From Bog-1198 sp963727045 (GTDB taxonomy: Bacteria; Pseudomonadota; Gammaproteobacteria; Steroidobacterales; Steroidobacteraceae): a DNA stretch of 64,000 bases. Shown piece after piece: positions 26,159 through 35,012 of this stretch (its first letter is position 1; every line of letters starts with the position of its first letter). The position numbers and the translations under genes are program-made. The stretch is from positions 2,046,001-2,110,000 of the forward strand of contig CAVSES010000002.1 in NCBI GenBank assembly GCA_963727045.1, given 5' to 3'. Below the pieces are notes generated by a model. It was not told where the DNA came from. It made no database searches and was given only the letters and a program-made list of their open reading frames with translations.

Positions 26159-26211
26159 GAGGCTGTTTGATTATTGCACGTGGCCGCGGCGGAACACTCA
26201 GACAGCCTCCT
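26157..26211 (+). other. Perfect 10-bp intercistronic hairpin
   Basis: AGGAGGCTGT (26157-26166) and ACAGCCTCCT (26202-26211) are exact inverse complements around a 35-base loop. The left arm overlaps the stop codon of the monooxygenase/reductase gene, and the right arm ends eight bases before the SDR ATG. The stem pairs an ideal SD sequence, AGGAGG, with CCTCCT, so it may govern translation or mRNA processing between the two genes. There is no T tract, so it is not a classical terminator. Confidence 0.55.
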
Positions 26212-26219
26212 GGCGCCGG

Positions 26220-26993
<774 letters not shown>

Positions 26994-26994
26994 C

Positions 26995-27531
26995 ATGGCG
27001 GCCAGCGCGATCCGCCGCCCGAAGCCGCCCGTGGCGCCGTCGACCGACAGCGAGACGCGCGTGCGCGAGGATCATCACGATTCGTTGCGCCTCTGGCTGC
27101 GGCTGATGAGCTGCTCGGCGCTGATCGAGAATCACATCCGGCAGCGTCTGCAGGGGGAATTCTCGACCACGCTGCCTCGCTTCGATCTCATGGCGCAGCT
27201 CGAGCGGTGTCCCGAGGGGCTCAAGATGGGCGAATTGTCGAAGCGATTGATGGTGACGGGAGGCAATGTGACCGGCATTACGGATCTGCTCGAGAAGGAA
27301 GGAATGGTTGCGCGCGTGATCGATGCGCAGGACCGCCGCGCCTTCCGGGTGAAACTCACGCCCATCGGCCAGCGCCAGTTCAAGAAGATGGCGGCCGAGC
27401 ACGAACGCTGGATCATCGATCTCTTCGACGGTCTGCCGGCCAGGGGCAAGCAGCGGCTCGCCGGGCTCCTGCACGGTCTCAAGGATCATGTGCGCCGGCG
27501 GGAGCGGCTGAGAGTGGAGACCCCCATATGA
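26995..27531 (+). CDS. MarR family transcriptional regulator within the aryl-CoA operon
   Basis: The 178-residue protein has a MarR winged helix (RFDLMAQLERCPEGLKMGEL, RLMVTGGNVTGITDLLEKEG, RVKLTPIGQRQFKKMAAEHE) after a ~25-residue basic N-terminus. It starts one base after the SDR gene, and its stop overlaps the enoyl-CoA hydratase ATG. A second MarR gene lies at 19490-20002. I infer that this one regulates the operon it sits in, probably in response to an aryl-CoA. Confidence 0.92.
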   Translation: MAASAIRRPKPPVAPSTDSETRVREDHHDSLRLWLRLMSCSALIENHIRQRLQGEFSTTLPRFDLMAQLERCPEGLKMGELSKRLMVTGGNVTGITDLLEKEGMVARVIDAQDRRAFRVKLTPIGQRQFKKMAAEHERWIIDLFDGLPARGKQRLAGLLHGLKDHVRRRERLRVETPI

Positions 27532-28337
27532 CACTCGTGAACCATGTGGCCCGTACTTTTCTGTGGCGGATCGAGGGGCGGGTCGGTGTGATCACCTTGA
27601 ATCGACCGGAGCGCAAGAATCCGCTGACCTTCGAGTCCTACGCGGAGCTCAACGAGCTGTTCCGCGTTCTCGCCGGAGAGCAGGCGGTCAAGGCCGTCGT
27701 GATCACCGGCGCGGGCGGCAATTTCTGCTCCGGCGGCGACGTCCACGAAATCATCGGGCCCTTGACCCGGATGGACGCGCAGGGACTGCTGGAATTCACC
27801 CGCATGACGGGCGATCTCGTCATGTCCATGCGTGGGTGCCCGCAGCCGATCGTCGCGGCGGTGGAGGGGATTTGCGCGGGGGCCGGCGCCATCATCGCCA
27901 TGGCCTCCGACATTCGTTTCGCCGCCCCCGAGGCGCGCACCGCATTCTTGTTCGTTCGCGTCGGTTTGGCGGGCTGCGATATGGGCGCATGCGCCATATT
28001 GCCGCGGATCATAGGTCAGGGACGCGCCGCGGAGCTTCTGTACACCGGACGCTCGATGACGGCGGAGGAGGGTCTGGCCTGGGGTTTCTACAATCGCCTG
28101 GTGGCGCAATCCGGCGTTCTCGCCGAGTCGATCGCCTTTGCCGCGGCGCTGGCGAACGGCCCGACGTACGCGCACGCCATGACCAAGCGCATGCTGCATG
28201 AAGAATGGAATCTGTCGATCGGGGAGGCGGTGGAAGCCGAGGCGCGCGCGCAGGCCCGCTGCATGCAGACGGAGGACTTTCGGCGCGCTTACCGCGCATT
28301 TGCGGGCAAGGAAAAGCCAGTGTTCGAGGGAAACTGA
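27528..28337 (+). CDS. Enoyl-CoA hydratase/isomerase family protein
   Basis: From the ATG at 27528 (ATGA overlap with marR) the product has 269 residues; a longer in-frame start at 27207 lies inside marR and is rejected. The crotonase fold is clear: GVITLNRPERKNPLT, the oxyanion-hole segments GAGGNFCSGGDV and EGICAGAGAIIAMASD, and FVRVGLAGCDMGACAILPR. It should hydrate or open the cyclic enoyl-CoA formed from the ring substrate. Confidence 0.92.
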   Translation: MTLVNHVARTFLWRIEGRVGVITLNRPERKNPLTFESYAELNELFRVLAGEQAVKAVVITGAGGNFCSGGDVHEIIGPLTRMDAQGLLEFTRMTGDLVMSMRGCPQPIVAAVEGICAGAGAIIAMASDIRFAAPEARTAFLFVRVGLAGCDMGACAILPRIIGQGRAAELLYTGRSMTAEEGLAWGFYNRLVAQSGVLAESIAFAAALANGPTYAHAMTKRMLHEEWNLSIGEAVEAEARAQARCMQTEDFRRAYRAFAGKEKPVFEGN

Positions 28338-28345
28338 AGGCCGCC

Positions 28346-29542
28346 ATGGTGGTTGCGCCCTTCTTGAACTGGCCTTTCTTCGAGGCCCGTCACCGGGAGC
28401 TCCATGCGGGCGTCATGGCGTGGAGCCGTGCAAATCTCGCTGCGGCGCACGGCAGCGATCGCGCATCCGCCGACGCTCACTGCATCGATCTCGTCAGGCG
28501 GCTCGGAGCCGCCGGCATTTTGCGCCACTGCGTGCGTTCGGATCACGGGGGAGCCGCCGCCGACTTCGACGTGCGCGGCATCGCCATCGTGCGCGAAGTC
28601 CTGGCGTCGTTCGACGGATTGGCGGATTTTGCATTTGCGATGCAGGGGCTCGGCAGCGGCGCGCTCACGCTCGCGGGATCCGCGGAGCTCAAGGCGAGAT
28701 ATTTGCCTAAGGTCGCGCGGGGCGAGGCGATCGCGGCATTCGCGCTGTCGGAATCCGAGGCCGGCTCGGACGTCGCAGGAATGCGGTGCCGTGCGCGGCG
28801 CGTGGGCGACGGTTACGTGCTCGACGGCGCGAAGACCTGGATCTCCAACGGCGGCATCGCGGATTTCTATTGCGTATTTGCACGCTCCGAAGCGGCAAGC
28901 GTCCGTGCAGACGGAACCACCGCCGCAACCGGCATCAGCGCCTTCGTGGTGGACGCCGGCACGCCGGGGCTGTCGATCGCCGAGCGCATCGACATCGTCG
29001 CGCCCCATCCCATGGGGACCCTCGTCTTCCAAGACTGTCGTGTGCCGGCGGCGAACCTGCTGGGTGCCGCAGGCGAGGGATTCAAGATCGCGATGCGCAC
29101 GCTGGATATTTTTCGCACCTCGGTGGCCGCGGCCGCACTCGGCTTCGCCCAGCGCGCATTCGATGAGGCGATCGCGCAGGCGCGGTTGCGGCGAATGTTC
29201 GGGCGCCGCCTCGCCGATTTTCAGTTGACGCAGGCGGCACTCGCCGACATGGCGACCGAATTGGACGCGGCGCGCCTCCTCACCTATCGGGCTGCGTGGC
29301 TGCGCGACTGCGGCGAACGGGTCACCATGGAGGCTGCCATGGCGAAGATGGCGGCGACCGAGACCGCGCAGCGCGTGGTGGATCGCGCCGTGCAAATGTT
29401 CGGCGCCCGCGGGGTCACGCACGGCGAAGTCGCCGAGCGGCTGTACCGGGACGTGCGGGCGCTGCGGATCTACGAAGGCGCCACGGAGGTTCAGAAGCTC
29501 ATCATCGCGCGCGAATTGCTCGCTCAAACGGAGACCGCATGA
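28346..29542 (+). CDS. Acyl-CoA dehydrogenase
   Basis: The 398-residue FAD enzyme starts at the ATG at 28346 after tgaagg; the in-frame extension to 28205 lies inside the hydratase gene. Signatures are AFALSESEAGSDVAGMRC, DGAKTWISNGGIADFYCVFA, the catalytic-region MFGARGVTHGEVAERLYRD, and the base Glu in RIYEGATEVQKLI. It probably oxidises an alicyclic acyl-CoA intermediate, with electrons going to ETF. Its stop overlaps the ridA ATG. Confidence 0.93.
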   Translation: MVVAPFLNWPFFEARHRELHAGVMAWSRANLAAAHGSDRASADAHCIDLVRRLGAAGILRHCVRSDHGGAAADFDVRGIAIVREVLASFDGLADFAFAMQGLGSGALTLAGSAELKARYLPKVARGEAIAAFALSESEAGSDVAGMRCRARRVGDGYVLDGAKTWISNGGIADFYCVFARSEAASVRADGTTAATGISAFVVDAGTPGLSIAERIDIVAPHPMGTLVFQDCRVPAANLLGAAGEGFKIAMRTLDIFRTSVAAAALGFAQRAFDEAIAQARLRRMFGRRLADFQLTQAALADMATELDAARLLTYRAAWLRDCGERVTMEAAMAKMAATETAQRVVDRAVQMFGARGVTHGEVAERLYRDVRALRIYEGATEVQKLIIARELLAQTETA

Positions 29543-29958
29543 ACGACGACAAGCCCACGCCCCGCATTCTGCAGCCCGCCGGGTGGACGCGACCGAAGGG
29601 GTACAGCCACGGCATGGCGGCCCGCGGTCTTCAAGTTTTCGTGTCCGGCCAAGTCGGCTGGGATGCCGGTGGCCGGTTCCGAAGCGCCCGGATGTCCGAC
29701 CAGGTGCATCAGGCGCTGCTCAACATCGTCGCGATACTGGCCGACGCCGGAGCCACCCCTGCCCACATCGTGCGTCTGACCTGGTACGTGACCAGCCGCG
29801 ACGAATACCAGCAGCAACTGGCCGACATCGGCGCCGCCTACCGCGCGGCGATGGGAAAGCACTTTCCGCCGATGTCGGTGGTGCAGGTGGTCGCGCTCAT
29901 GGAAGAAGAGGCGCGCGTCGAAATCGAGGCCACGGCCGTGCTCCCGGACGCCGGTTGA
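29539..29958 (+). CDS. RidA/YjgF family enamine/imine deaminase
   Basis: The 139-residue protein has the RidA core RGLQVFVSGQVGWDAGGR, GATPAHIVRLTWYVTSRDEY and the conserved Arg126 in ARVEIEATAV that binds the substrate carboxylate. RidA enzymes hydrolyse enamines and imines to ketones and ammonia. That fits removal of the amino group after the 2-aminobenzoyl-CoA ring has been reduced. It is the last gene of the operon and is followed by two hairpins. Confidence 0.93.
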   Translation: MNDDKPTPRILQPAGWTRPKGYSHGMAARGLQVFVSGQVGWDAGGRFRSARMSDQVHQALLNIVAILADAGATPAHIVRLTWYVTSRDEYQQQLADIGAAYRAAMGKHFPPMSVVQVVALMEEEARVEIEATAVLPDAG

Positions 29959-29961
29959 GCA

Positions 29962-29979
29962 CCGCCGCCTGAGCGGCGG
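29962..29979 (+). terminator. GC-rich hairpin after ridA
   Basis: CCGCCGC (29962-29968) and GCGGCGG (29973-29979) form a perfect 7-bp stem with a 4-base loop just after the ridA stop. There is no T run, so termination may depend on the neighbouring second hairpin or on Rho. Confidence 0.5.
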
Positions 29980-29993
29980 CGGGGCATCGAGAG

Positions 29994-30020
29994 AATCCCC
30001 TCGTCAAAGACGAGGGGATT
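29994..30020. terminator. Strong 12-bp hairpin between convergent ridA and TonB receptor genes
   Basis: AATCCCCTCGTC (29994-30005) and GACGAGGGGATT (30009-30020) are perfect inverse complements with a three-base AAA loop. The element ends three bases before the end of the minus-strand receptor gene. It is well placed to stop transcription from both sides. The flanks have only short A/T stretches. Confidence 0.75.
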
Positions 30021-30023
30021 GCA

Positions 30024-32411
30024 TCAGAACGATTGCCTGAATTCCACGCCGATGGTGCGCGGTTGATTCACCAACAGACGCGGACGCCCCGGCGTTTCCG
30101 CCGCGATCGACCGATTATCCCCAAGATTCGCCACTTCGTTGGCGAGGTTTCTGCCGACCACCGCGATCTCGAGCGCGCCGCGAGCGAATGCGAGGCGCGC
30201 ATTGATGAGCCTGTACGCGGGGCGCAGCCGCGGATCGCTCGGGTCGTTGTTGCCGCTGAAACTTCTGCCGATGTAGGAATAGTCGGCGCCTGTGACCATC
30301 TTCCAATCGCTGGTCAACTGCGTCGTGTACGACGCCGATCCGTTGGCGGTCCAATCCGGCACCTGATAGATGGGAGAGCCGGTCTGCTGCGGTGATGCGG
30401 CGCTGCCTTCGGTGATCTTCGCGTTCTGATAGCCTACGCCGACCGACAGTTCCAACGGCTCGACAGGCCGGGCGTGAATTTCCAACTCGCCGCCCTTGCT
30501 CACCGCGGCGCCGGCATTCGCGGTGTACTGAAATCCGCAGGGAAGAAGAATTTCCTGCTGGATGTCATTCCATTTGATGTAGAACGCCGCCGCATCGACC
30601 GTGAGGCGGTGATCGAGCCAGCCCGTCTTGGTGCCGACTTCGTAGTTCCACAGGGAGTCCGACTTGAAGGCGCGCGTATCGGCGAGCGTGATGTTGGGAT
30701 TCACCTGGCGCAACGCGGCTACGCAATCGTTGGGCGTGCCCGGTTGTCCCGCCGGTACGATGGGCACGATGCCTCCGGGCCGAAATCCCTTGGCCACGTT
30801 GACATAGACCATCTGGTCCGGCGTGAGGTGATAGTCCGCCTCGAATTTCGGATTGATGCCGCTTTCGGTTTGCGAGTCGGGCGGACTGACGACGGCCGGA
30901 CCTCCTCCGGTGGCGAGTCCGAGCTCATAACCGCTCGAGGAATTCCTCACTTGGTACCAGCGAAGACCGGCTGTCAGCTTGAGCGGGTCGACCGGCTGGA
31001 AGGAGACCTCGCCGAATGCCGCCGGCTCCTTGATGTCCGTGTGGAAGTCCTGCGCGAAGATGAGGTCCGGGTAGCCCGGCGTGAGCTGACCGTTGCCCGG
31101 CCCCAGCAGCGTCGCATCCAATCCCGGCGTGGTTGCCCCCGGATAATAGGCGGCAAACGGCAAACGTCCATGGGTGTCGGAATAGAATCCGCCGACGACG
31201 AATTGCACCGGCCCCTGCAAGGCGGAGACGAAGCGCACTTCCTGGACGAATTCCTGGTAGTCCTTTTCTTCGCTGATGCCGCTGGGCTGCGGGGAGCCGC
31301 CCGCGCCCGCCGTGATCGCGGCGTAGACGAAGTCGGTCTCGTCTTCGGTCTCCATCACCTTGCGCGAGAAGTATGAACTCGATGAAACGAGCTCACCGAT
31401 GTCCGTCTTCCAATGCAGCGCTATCGATTCGAGTCCCCAGGCGTCGGAGCCGCCTTCGGGCACGTTGAACCAGCGCGCCTGGGTGAAATCGCGGGAAATC
31501 ATCCGGCTCGGCGTGGGCGCTCCGGTGCCGGGCGTCGGCACGGGATAGCCCACCCCGTTACCGGTGTCCGTCAGGTAGTCCGCCATGGGGAAGCCGTTGT
31601 AGTCGGTCCGCTGGATCATGATGCGCGGCGTGATGGTGAGGGCATCGTTGACCTTGAAGGTGAGGCTCGCCGTGCCGCCGTATGCGTTGATCTCGCCGAT
31701 GTTCTTGATCGTCGTGATGCCGGTGGCGGCAAGCGGCGTGCAGGCGAGAGCCATGGCCGCCGACGGGTCGGTGCAAAAGCTGCGTTTGAAGTAGCCTGCC
31801 TCGGTGTCGTAGAAGCCGCTCAGGCGCAGCGCAACCCGATCGGGAACCAGGGGGATGTTGACGACCGCATCGCCGGTCCAGTTCGGTTGGCTCGTGTGGT
31901 CTGTGGACGAGGCGCCGCCATGCACGGTGGCCTGGAAATCGTTCAAGTCGGGTTCCCTGGTGACCATGCGCACCAAGCCGCCCATCGAGCGCGCGCCGTA
32001 TAGCGTGCCCTGCGGGCCGCGCAGCACTTCGATGTGGTTGAGATCGAGCACCCGCGGATCGATCGAATCCGGCAGCGGCGTGTCATCGATGTAGAAGCTC
32101 GTCACGTTGTTTCCTGAAATACCGCGGATCGACACCGTGCGCGCGGTGCCGACGCCGTCCCCGGTGGGTGCAAACGCCAGGTTGGGCACCTTCGTGGCAT
32201 AATCGAAAAACGTGTTGATGTCCTTCTGCTGAAGTGCGGCGCCGCTGAAAGTTGTCATGGATAGCGGCACGCTCTGCTCGCTCTCGGCGCGCTTCTGGGC
32301 CGTGACTGTGATCGTTTCCAGTTCGTTCCCGGCGTCTGCGGCGAACACGCGCAGCGACCCTACCATTGCGGCAACACCGGCCCAAGCGAGGCAATTCTTC
32401 GATATCCCCAT
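30024..32411 (-). CDS. TonB-dependent outer-membrane receptor
   Basis: The ATG at 32411 is seven bases behind a gggag ribosome-binding site and gives 795 residues; upstream in-frame codons to 32564 overlap the promoter. A signal peptide (MGISKNCLAWAGVAAMVGSL, cleaved near VFA) is followed by ETITVTAQKRAESEQSVPLS, the usual start of the plug in Steroidobacter/sphingomonad receptors. The plug includes IEVLRGPQGTLYGARSMGG. The barrel ends in a terminal Phe (EFRQSF). Substrate is unknown. Convergence with the aryl-CoA operon makes an aromatic compound or its conjugate possible. Confidence 0.92.
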   Translation of the reverse strand: MGISKNCLAWAGVAAMVGSLRVFAADAGNELETITVTAQKRAESEQSVPLSMTTFSGAALQQKDINTFFDYATKVPNLAFAPTGDGVGTARTVSIRGISGNNVTSFYIDDTPLPDSIDPRVLDLNHIEVLRGPQGTLYGARSMGGLVRMVTREPDLNDFQATVHGGASSTDHTSQPNWTGDAVVNIPLVPDRVALRLSGFYDTEAGYFKRSFCTDPSAAMALACTPLAATGITTIKNIGEINAYGGTASLTFKVNDALTITPRIMIQRTDYNGFPMADYLTDTGNGVGYPVPTPGTGAPTPSRMISRDFTQARWFNVPEGGSDAWGLESIALHWKTDIGELVSSSSYFSRKVMETEDETDFVYAAITAGAGGSPQPSGISEEKDYQEFVQEVRFVSALQGPVQFVVGGFYSDTHGRLPFAAYYPGATTPGLDATLLGPGNGQLTPGYPDLIFAQDFHTDIKEPAAFGEVSFQPVDPLKLTAGLRWYQVRNSSSGYELGLATGGGPAVVSPPDSQTESGINPKFEADYHLTPDQMVYVNVAKGFRPGGIVPIVPAGQPGTPNDCVAALRQVNPNITLADTRAFKSDSLWNYEVGTKTGWLDHRLTVDAAAFYIKWNDIQQEILLPCGFQYTANAGAAVSKGGELEIHARPVEPLELSVGVGYQNAKITEGSAASPQQTGSPIYQVPDWTANGSASYTTQLTSDWKMVTGADYSYIGRSFSGNNDPSDPRLRPAYRLINARLAFARGALEIAVVGRNLANEVANLGDNRSIAAETPGRPRLLVNQPRTIGVEFRQSF

Positions 32412-32507
32412 CAGCATTCTCCCGCGAAAACCAAATCTTCCCCCTGCATCGATCGGCGCAACGCCGAAGCTCCGGCATCGGGCCCATGGCCGCTCCGCCG
32501 ACCGACC

Positions 32508-32536
32508 AGTATTGGGCCGAGGTCCATCATTGTCAA
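32508..32536 (-). promoter_or_regulatory. Sigma70-type promoter of the TonB receptor gene
   Basis: On the minus strand a perfect TTGACA (32531-32536 on plus) is followed after 17 bases by AATACT (32508-32513), which matches four of six -10 positions. The predicted leader before the ATG at 32411 is about 90 bases. Confidence 0.55.
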
Positions 32537-32622
32537 AAAGACGACCATATTCGAGCGATCCCAAGCCGGCGGCTTGCAGTGAAAGTGCTCTCGCGAGCGC
32601 CGCGGCCGCGCCTGCCGGTTTT

Positions 32623-32631
32623 TGCTAAAAT
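32623..32631 (+). promoter_or_regulatory. Candidate extended -10 promoter for the ParB-like gene
   Basis: TGCTAAAAT combines the TGn extension with a five-of-six -10 box. No good -35 is seen, as is usual for extended -10 promoters. Transcription would begin near 32638. Confidence 0.4.
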
Positions 32632-32756
32632 CCCACGATGCCGTGAGCGCGCATCGGCGCGCGACAGCACCATGCGCAATCGCAAGAATCAATCGACCGG
32701 CACTGAAGCCGGCGGCGCCCGGGGCGGTCGAGCTCACCCGCGGCCAGGAGCAAGCA

Positions 32757-33380
32757 ATGACCCTACCCAGAGAACCCCGCATCCATCCCGTACCGATCGC
32801 AGTCCTCAGGCCGACGCAAATCACGGTCGGAATGCGCGAAGTCAAGGCCAAGCGCAAGGGCTGGCGCAATCACCCCGACCGGAAGAAATCGGATTTCCTC
32901 GGCAAACACTTGATTCCCGTCATCTGGGGTCCGAAGGACGAATACTATGTCATCGATCATCATCACTTGACGCTGGCACTGCATCAGGAAGGCGTCAAGG
33001 ACATCGCGACCGCGGTGGTTGCAGATCTGCGGCGTCTGTCGCGCGACGCCTTCTGGATTTTTCTGGACAACCGCGGCTGGCTGCATCCCTTCGATCAGGA
33101 AGGCCGGCGCCGGGGTTACAAGGACGTGCCGAAGCGCATCACGGGCTTGGTCGATGATCCGTATCGCAGTTTGGCCGGAGAACTTCGCCAAAGCGGCGGC
33201 TTTGCCAAGGACACGACGCCGTTCAGCGAATTCCTATGGGCCGATTTCCTGCGCCGGCGGATCAAGCGCAGGCTGCTCGATGACGACTTCCCATCCGCAT
33301 TGGTGCGCGCATTGAAGCTCGCAAAAAGCTCCGAGGCGGACTTTCTGCCGGGGTGGTGCGGTCCGTCCTCCGACCAGTGA
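32757..33380 (+). CDS. ParB-like nuclease-fold protein (ParBc_2 type)
   Basis: The 207-residue protein starts at the ATG at 32757 behind caggagc; extension to 32622 is unsupported. The N-terminal RIHPVPIAVLRPTQITVGMR and YVIDHHHLTLALHQEGVKDI are typical of stand-alone ParB-like proteins. It lacks the helix-turn-helix of chromosome-partitioning ParB, so partitioning is unlikely. The family's function is not established. Its stop overlaps the SulP gene start. Confidence 0.8.
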   Translation: MTLPREPRIHPVPIAVLRPTQITVGMREVKAKRKGWRNHPDRKKSDFLGKHLIPVIWGPKDEYYVIDHHHLTLALHQEGVKDIATAVVADLRRLSRDAFWIFLDNRGWLHPFDQEGRRRGYKDVPKRITGLVDDPYRSLAGELRQSGGFAKDTTPFSEFLWADFLRRRIKRRLLDDDFPSALVRALKLAKSSEADFLPGWCGPSSDQ

Positions 33381-35005
33381 AGCCGACATTCGAATTGGCC
33401 GACGCTCTGGCCGGGCTATCGCTCGCAGGGTTGCTGCTGCCGGAGGCGGTCGCATACTCCGGGCTCGCCAGCCTGCCGCCCGAGGCGGGAGTGATCGGAT
33501 TGTTCGCGGGGCTCCTCTGTTATGCCCTCGTCGGCAGGAGTCCGCATGCCATCGTCACCGCCACCTCCTCATCCGCGGCAGTGTTGGCGGCGGCCACGGT
33601 GGCGTTGGGCGCCACCTCGGCCGCTCAACGCATCGCGTGTGCGACCATACTGGTTTGCGCGGCGGGGATCGCCTTTCTGTTGGCCGGCTGCGCGCGTCTC
33701 GGCGCCATGTCCAACTTGATCGCCCGGCCCGTGCTGCGCGGCTTCTCCTTCGGGCTCGCCCTCGTCATCGCCCTGAAGCAGTGGCCGCATATCGTCGGCA
33801 TCCATGCGCGCAGCACGGATTTCTTCGCGCTGCTGATCGAGATCGTGCGCGGCGCCGGCGCATGGCAGCCGGCGAGTCTTGCGGCGGGCGTCGGGGCATT
33901 GCTGGGTCTCTACGCGCTCGAGCGCGTCCGGCACGTTCCCGGGGTCATGGTGGTGATCGTCGCCGGGATCGCGGCCGCCCCCTGGCTCTCGGCCCGCGGC
34001 GTGGCGCTCGTGGGCCCCATCCATCTTGCCTTGGAAATGCCATCATTTGCGCTTCCCGCCGGCGGTCAATGGCTGCCGACGGTGGAGTTTGCTCTCGCGC
34101 TGATGTTCATCCTGTACGCGGAATCGTACAGTTCCATCCGCACCTTCGCATTGAAGCACGACGGTGCCGTGCAGCCGAATCGCGACTTGGTGGCCTTTGG
34201 CCTCGCGAACGTCGTATCGGGCGCATTCCATGGAACACCAGTCGGCGCGGGATATTCGGGTACTTCGGCGAACGAAGCCGCCGGGGCGAAATCGCGCGCC
34301 GCCGGTCTGTATGCGGCCGCGACCGTCCTGGCGCTCGTGCTCCTGTTTCTGCCCTGGATCGACCGCATCCCCGACCCCGTCCTCGCTGCAATAGTCATCC
34401 ATGCGGTCAGCAAGTCGCTGCGCTTGCGGGTCTTCCGGCCGTACTTCCTCTGGCGGCGGGACCGACTGGTCACGCTCACGGCGGTCGCCGCAGTCATCGC
34501 GTTCGGCATGCTCGACGGACTCCTCGCCGCAATCGCCTTCAGTCTGGCGATGCTGCTGCATTCATTGTCAAGCCCGCGGATGTCCGTACTCGGCCGTGTA
34601 GGCACGCACGATTTCGTGAGCGTCGAGCGTTTTCCGAAGGCGACGCACACGCCCGGGATTCTGGTGCTGCGTCCCGAGGAGCCCCTGTTCTTCGCGAATG
34701 CCGAGCCGCTGTTGGCGGCGGCTCGGCAACGCGTATTGCGCGCGGCTGACGTGCATCTGGTGGTGTTCAGCCTCGAGGAGTCGCCCGATCTCGACGGAAC
34801 GGCATTGGAGAGCCTCGGAGAATTCGCGGCCTGGCTCGCCGCACGCAGGATCGACATGCGGGTCGCGCGGCTGAAGGAAGCCAGCCGCGACGCGTTGATG
34901 CGCGCCAATTTCAGCCAGCTGCCGGCGGCCGGACTCGATTACTCCAGCGTCGATGATGCCGTAAGCGGCAGCCCGGCGGGCGCCGCACCGCCGGCGCCGC
35001 GTTGA
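33377..35005 (+). CDS. SulP family anion transporter with STAS domain
   Basis: From GTG 33377, which overlaps the preceding stop (GTGA), the product has 542 residues; GTG codons at 33353 and 33356 are in-frame alternatives. The membrane part has SulP marks: LAGLLLPEAVAYSGLASLPP near the N-terminus, GTPVGAGYSGTSANEAAGAK and DPVLAAIVIHAVSKSLRL. The C-terminal ~100 residues form a STAS-like domain (GILVLRPEEPLFFANAEPLL; FSLEESPDLDGTALESL). Members carry sulfate, bicarbonate or dicarboxylates. The ion cannot be told here. Confidence 0.9.
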   Translation: MKPTFELADALAGLSLAGLLLPEAVAYSGLASLPPEAGVIGLFAGLLCYALVGRSPHAIVTATSSSAAVLAAATVALGATSAAQRIACATILVCAAGIAFLLAGCARLGAMSNLIARPVLRGFSFGLALVIALKQWPHIVGIHARSTDFFALLIEIVRGAGAWQPASLAAGVGALLGLYALERVRHVPGVMVVIVAGIAAAPWLSARGVALVGPIHLALEMPSFALPAGGQWLPTVEFALALMFILYAESYSSIRTFALKHDGAVQPNRDLVAFGLANVVSGAFHGTPVGAGYSGTSANEAAGAKSRAAGLYAAATVLALVLLFLPWIDRIPDPVLAAIVIHAVSKSLRLRVFRPYFLWRRDRLVTLTAVAAVIAFGMLDGLLAAIAFSLAMLLHSLSSPRMSVLGRVGTHDFVSVERFPKATHTPGILVLRPEEPLFFANAEPLLAAARQRVLRAADVHLVVFSLEESPDLDGTALESLGEFAAWLAARRIDMRVARLKEASRDALMRANFSQLPAAGLDYSSVDDAVSGSPAGAAPPAPR

Positions 35006-35012
35006 ACTCCGC

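Larger units (their letters stand above)
32412..32756. other. Divergent intergenic region between TonB receptor and ParB-like genes
   Basis: This 345-base gap holds no credible gene. It contains the receptor promoter (32508-32536, minus) and a probable extended -10 promoter for the ParB-like gene (32623-32631, plus), with a leader of about 120 bases on the plus side. I see no Fur box or other recognisable operator in it. Confidence 0.6.
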
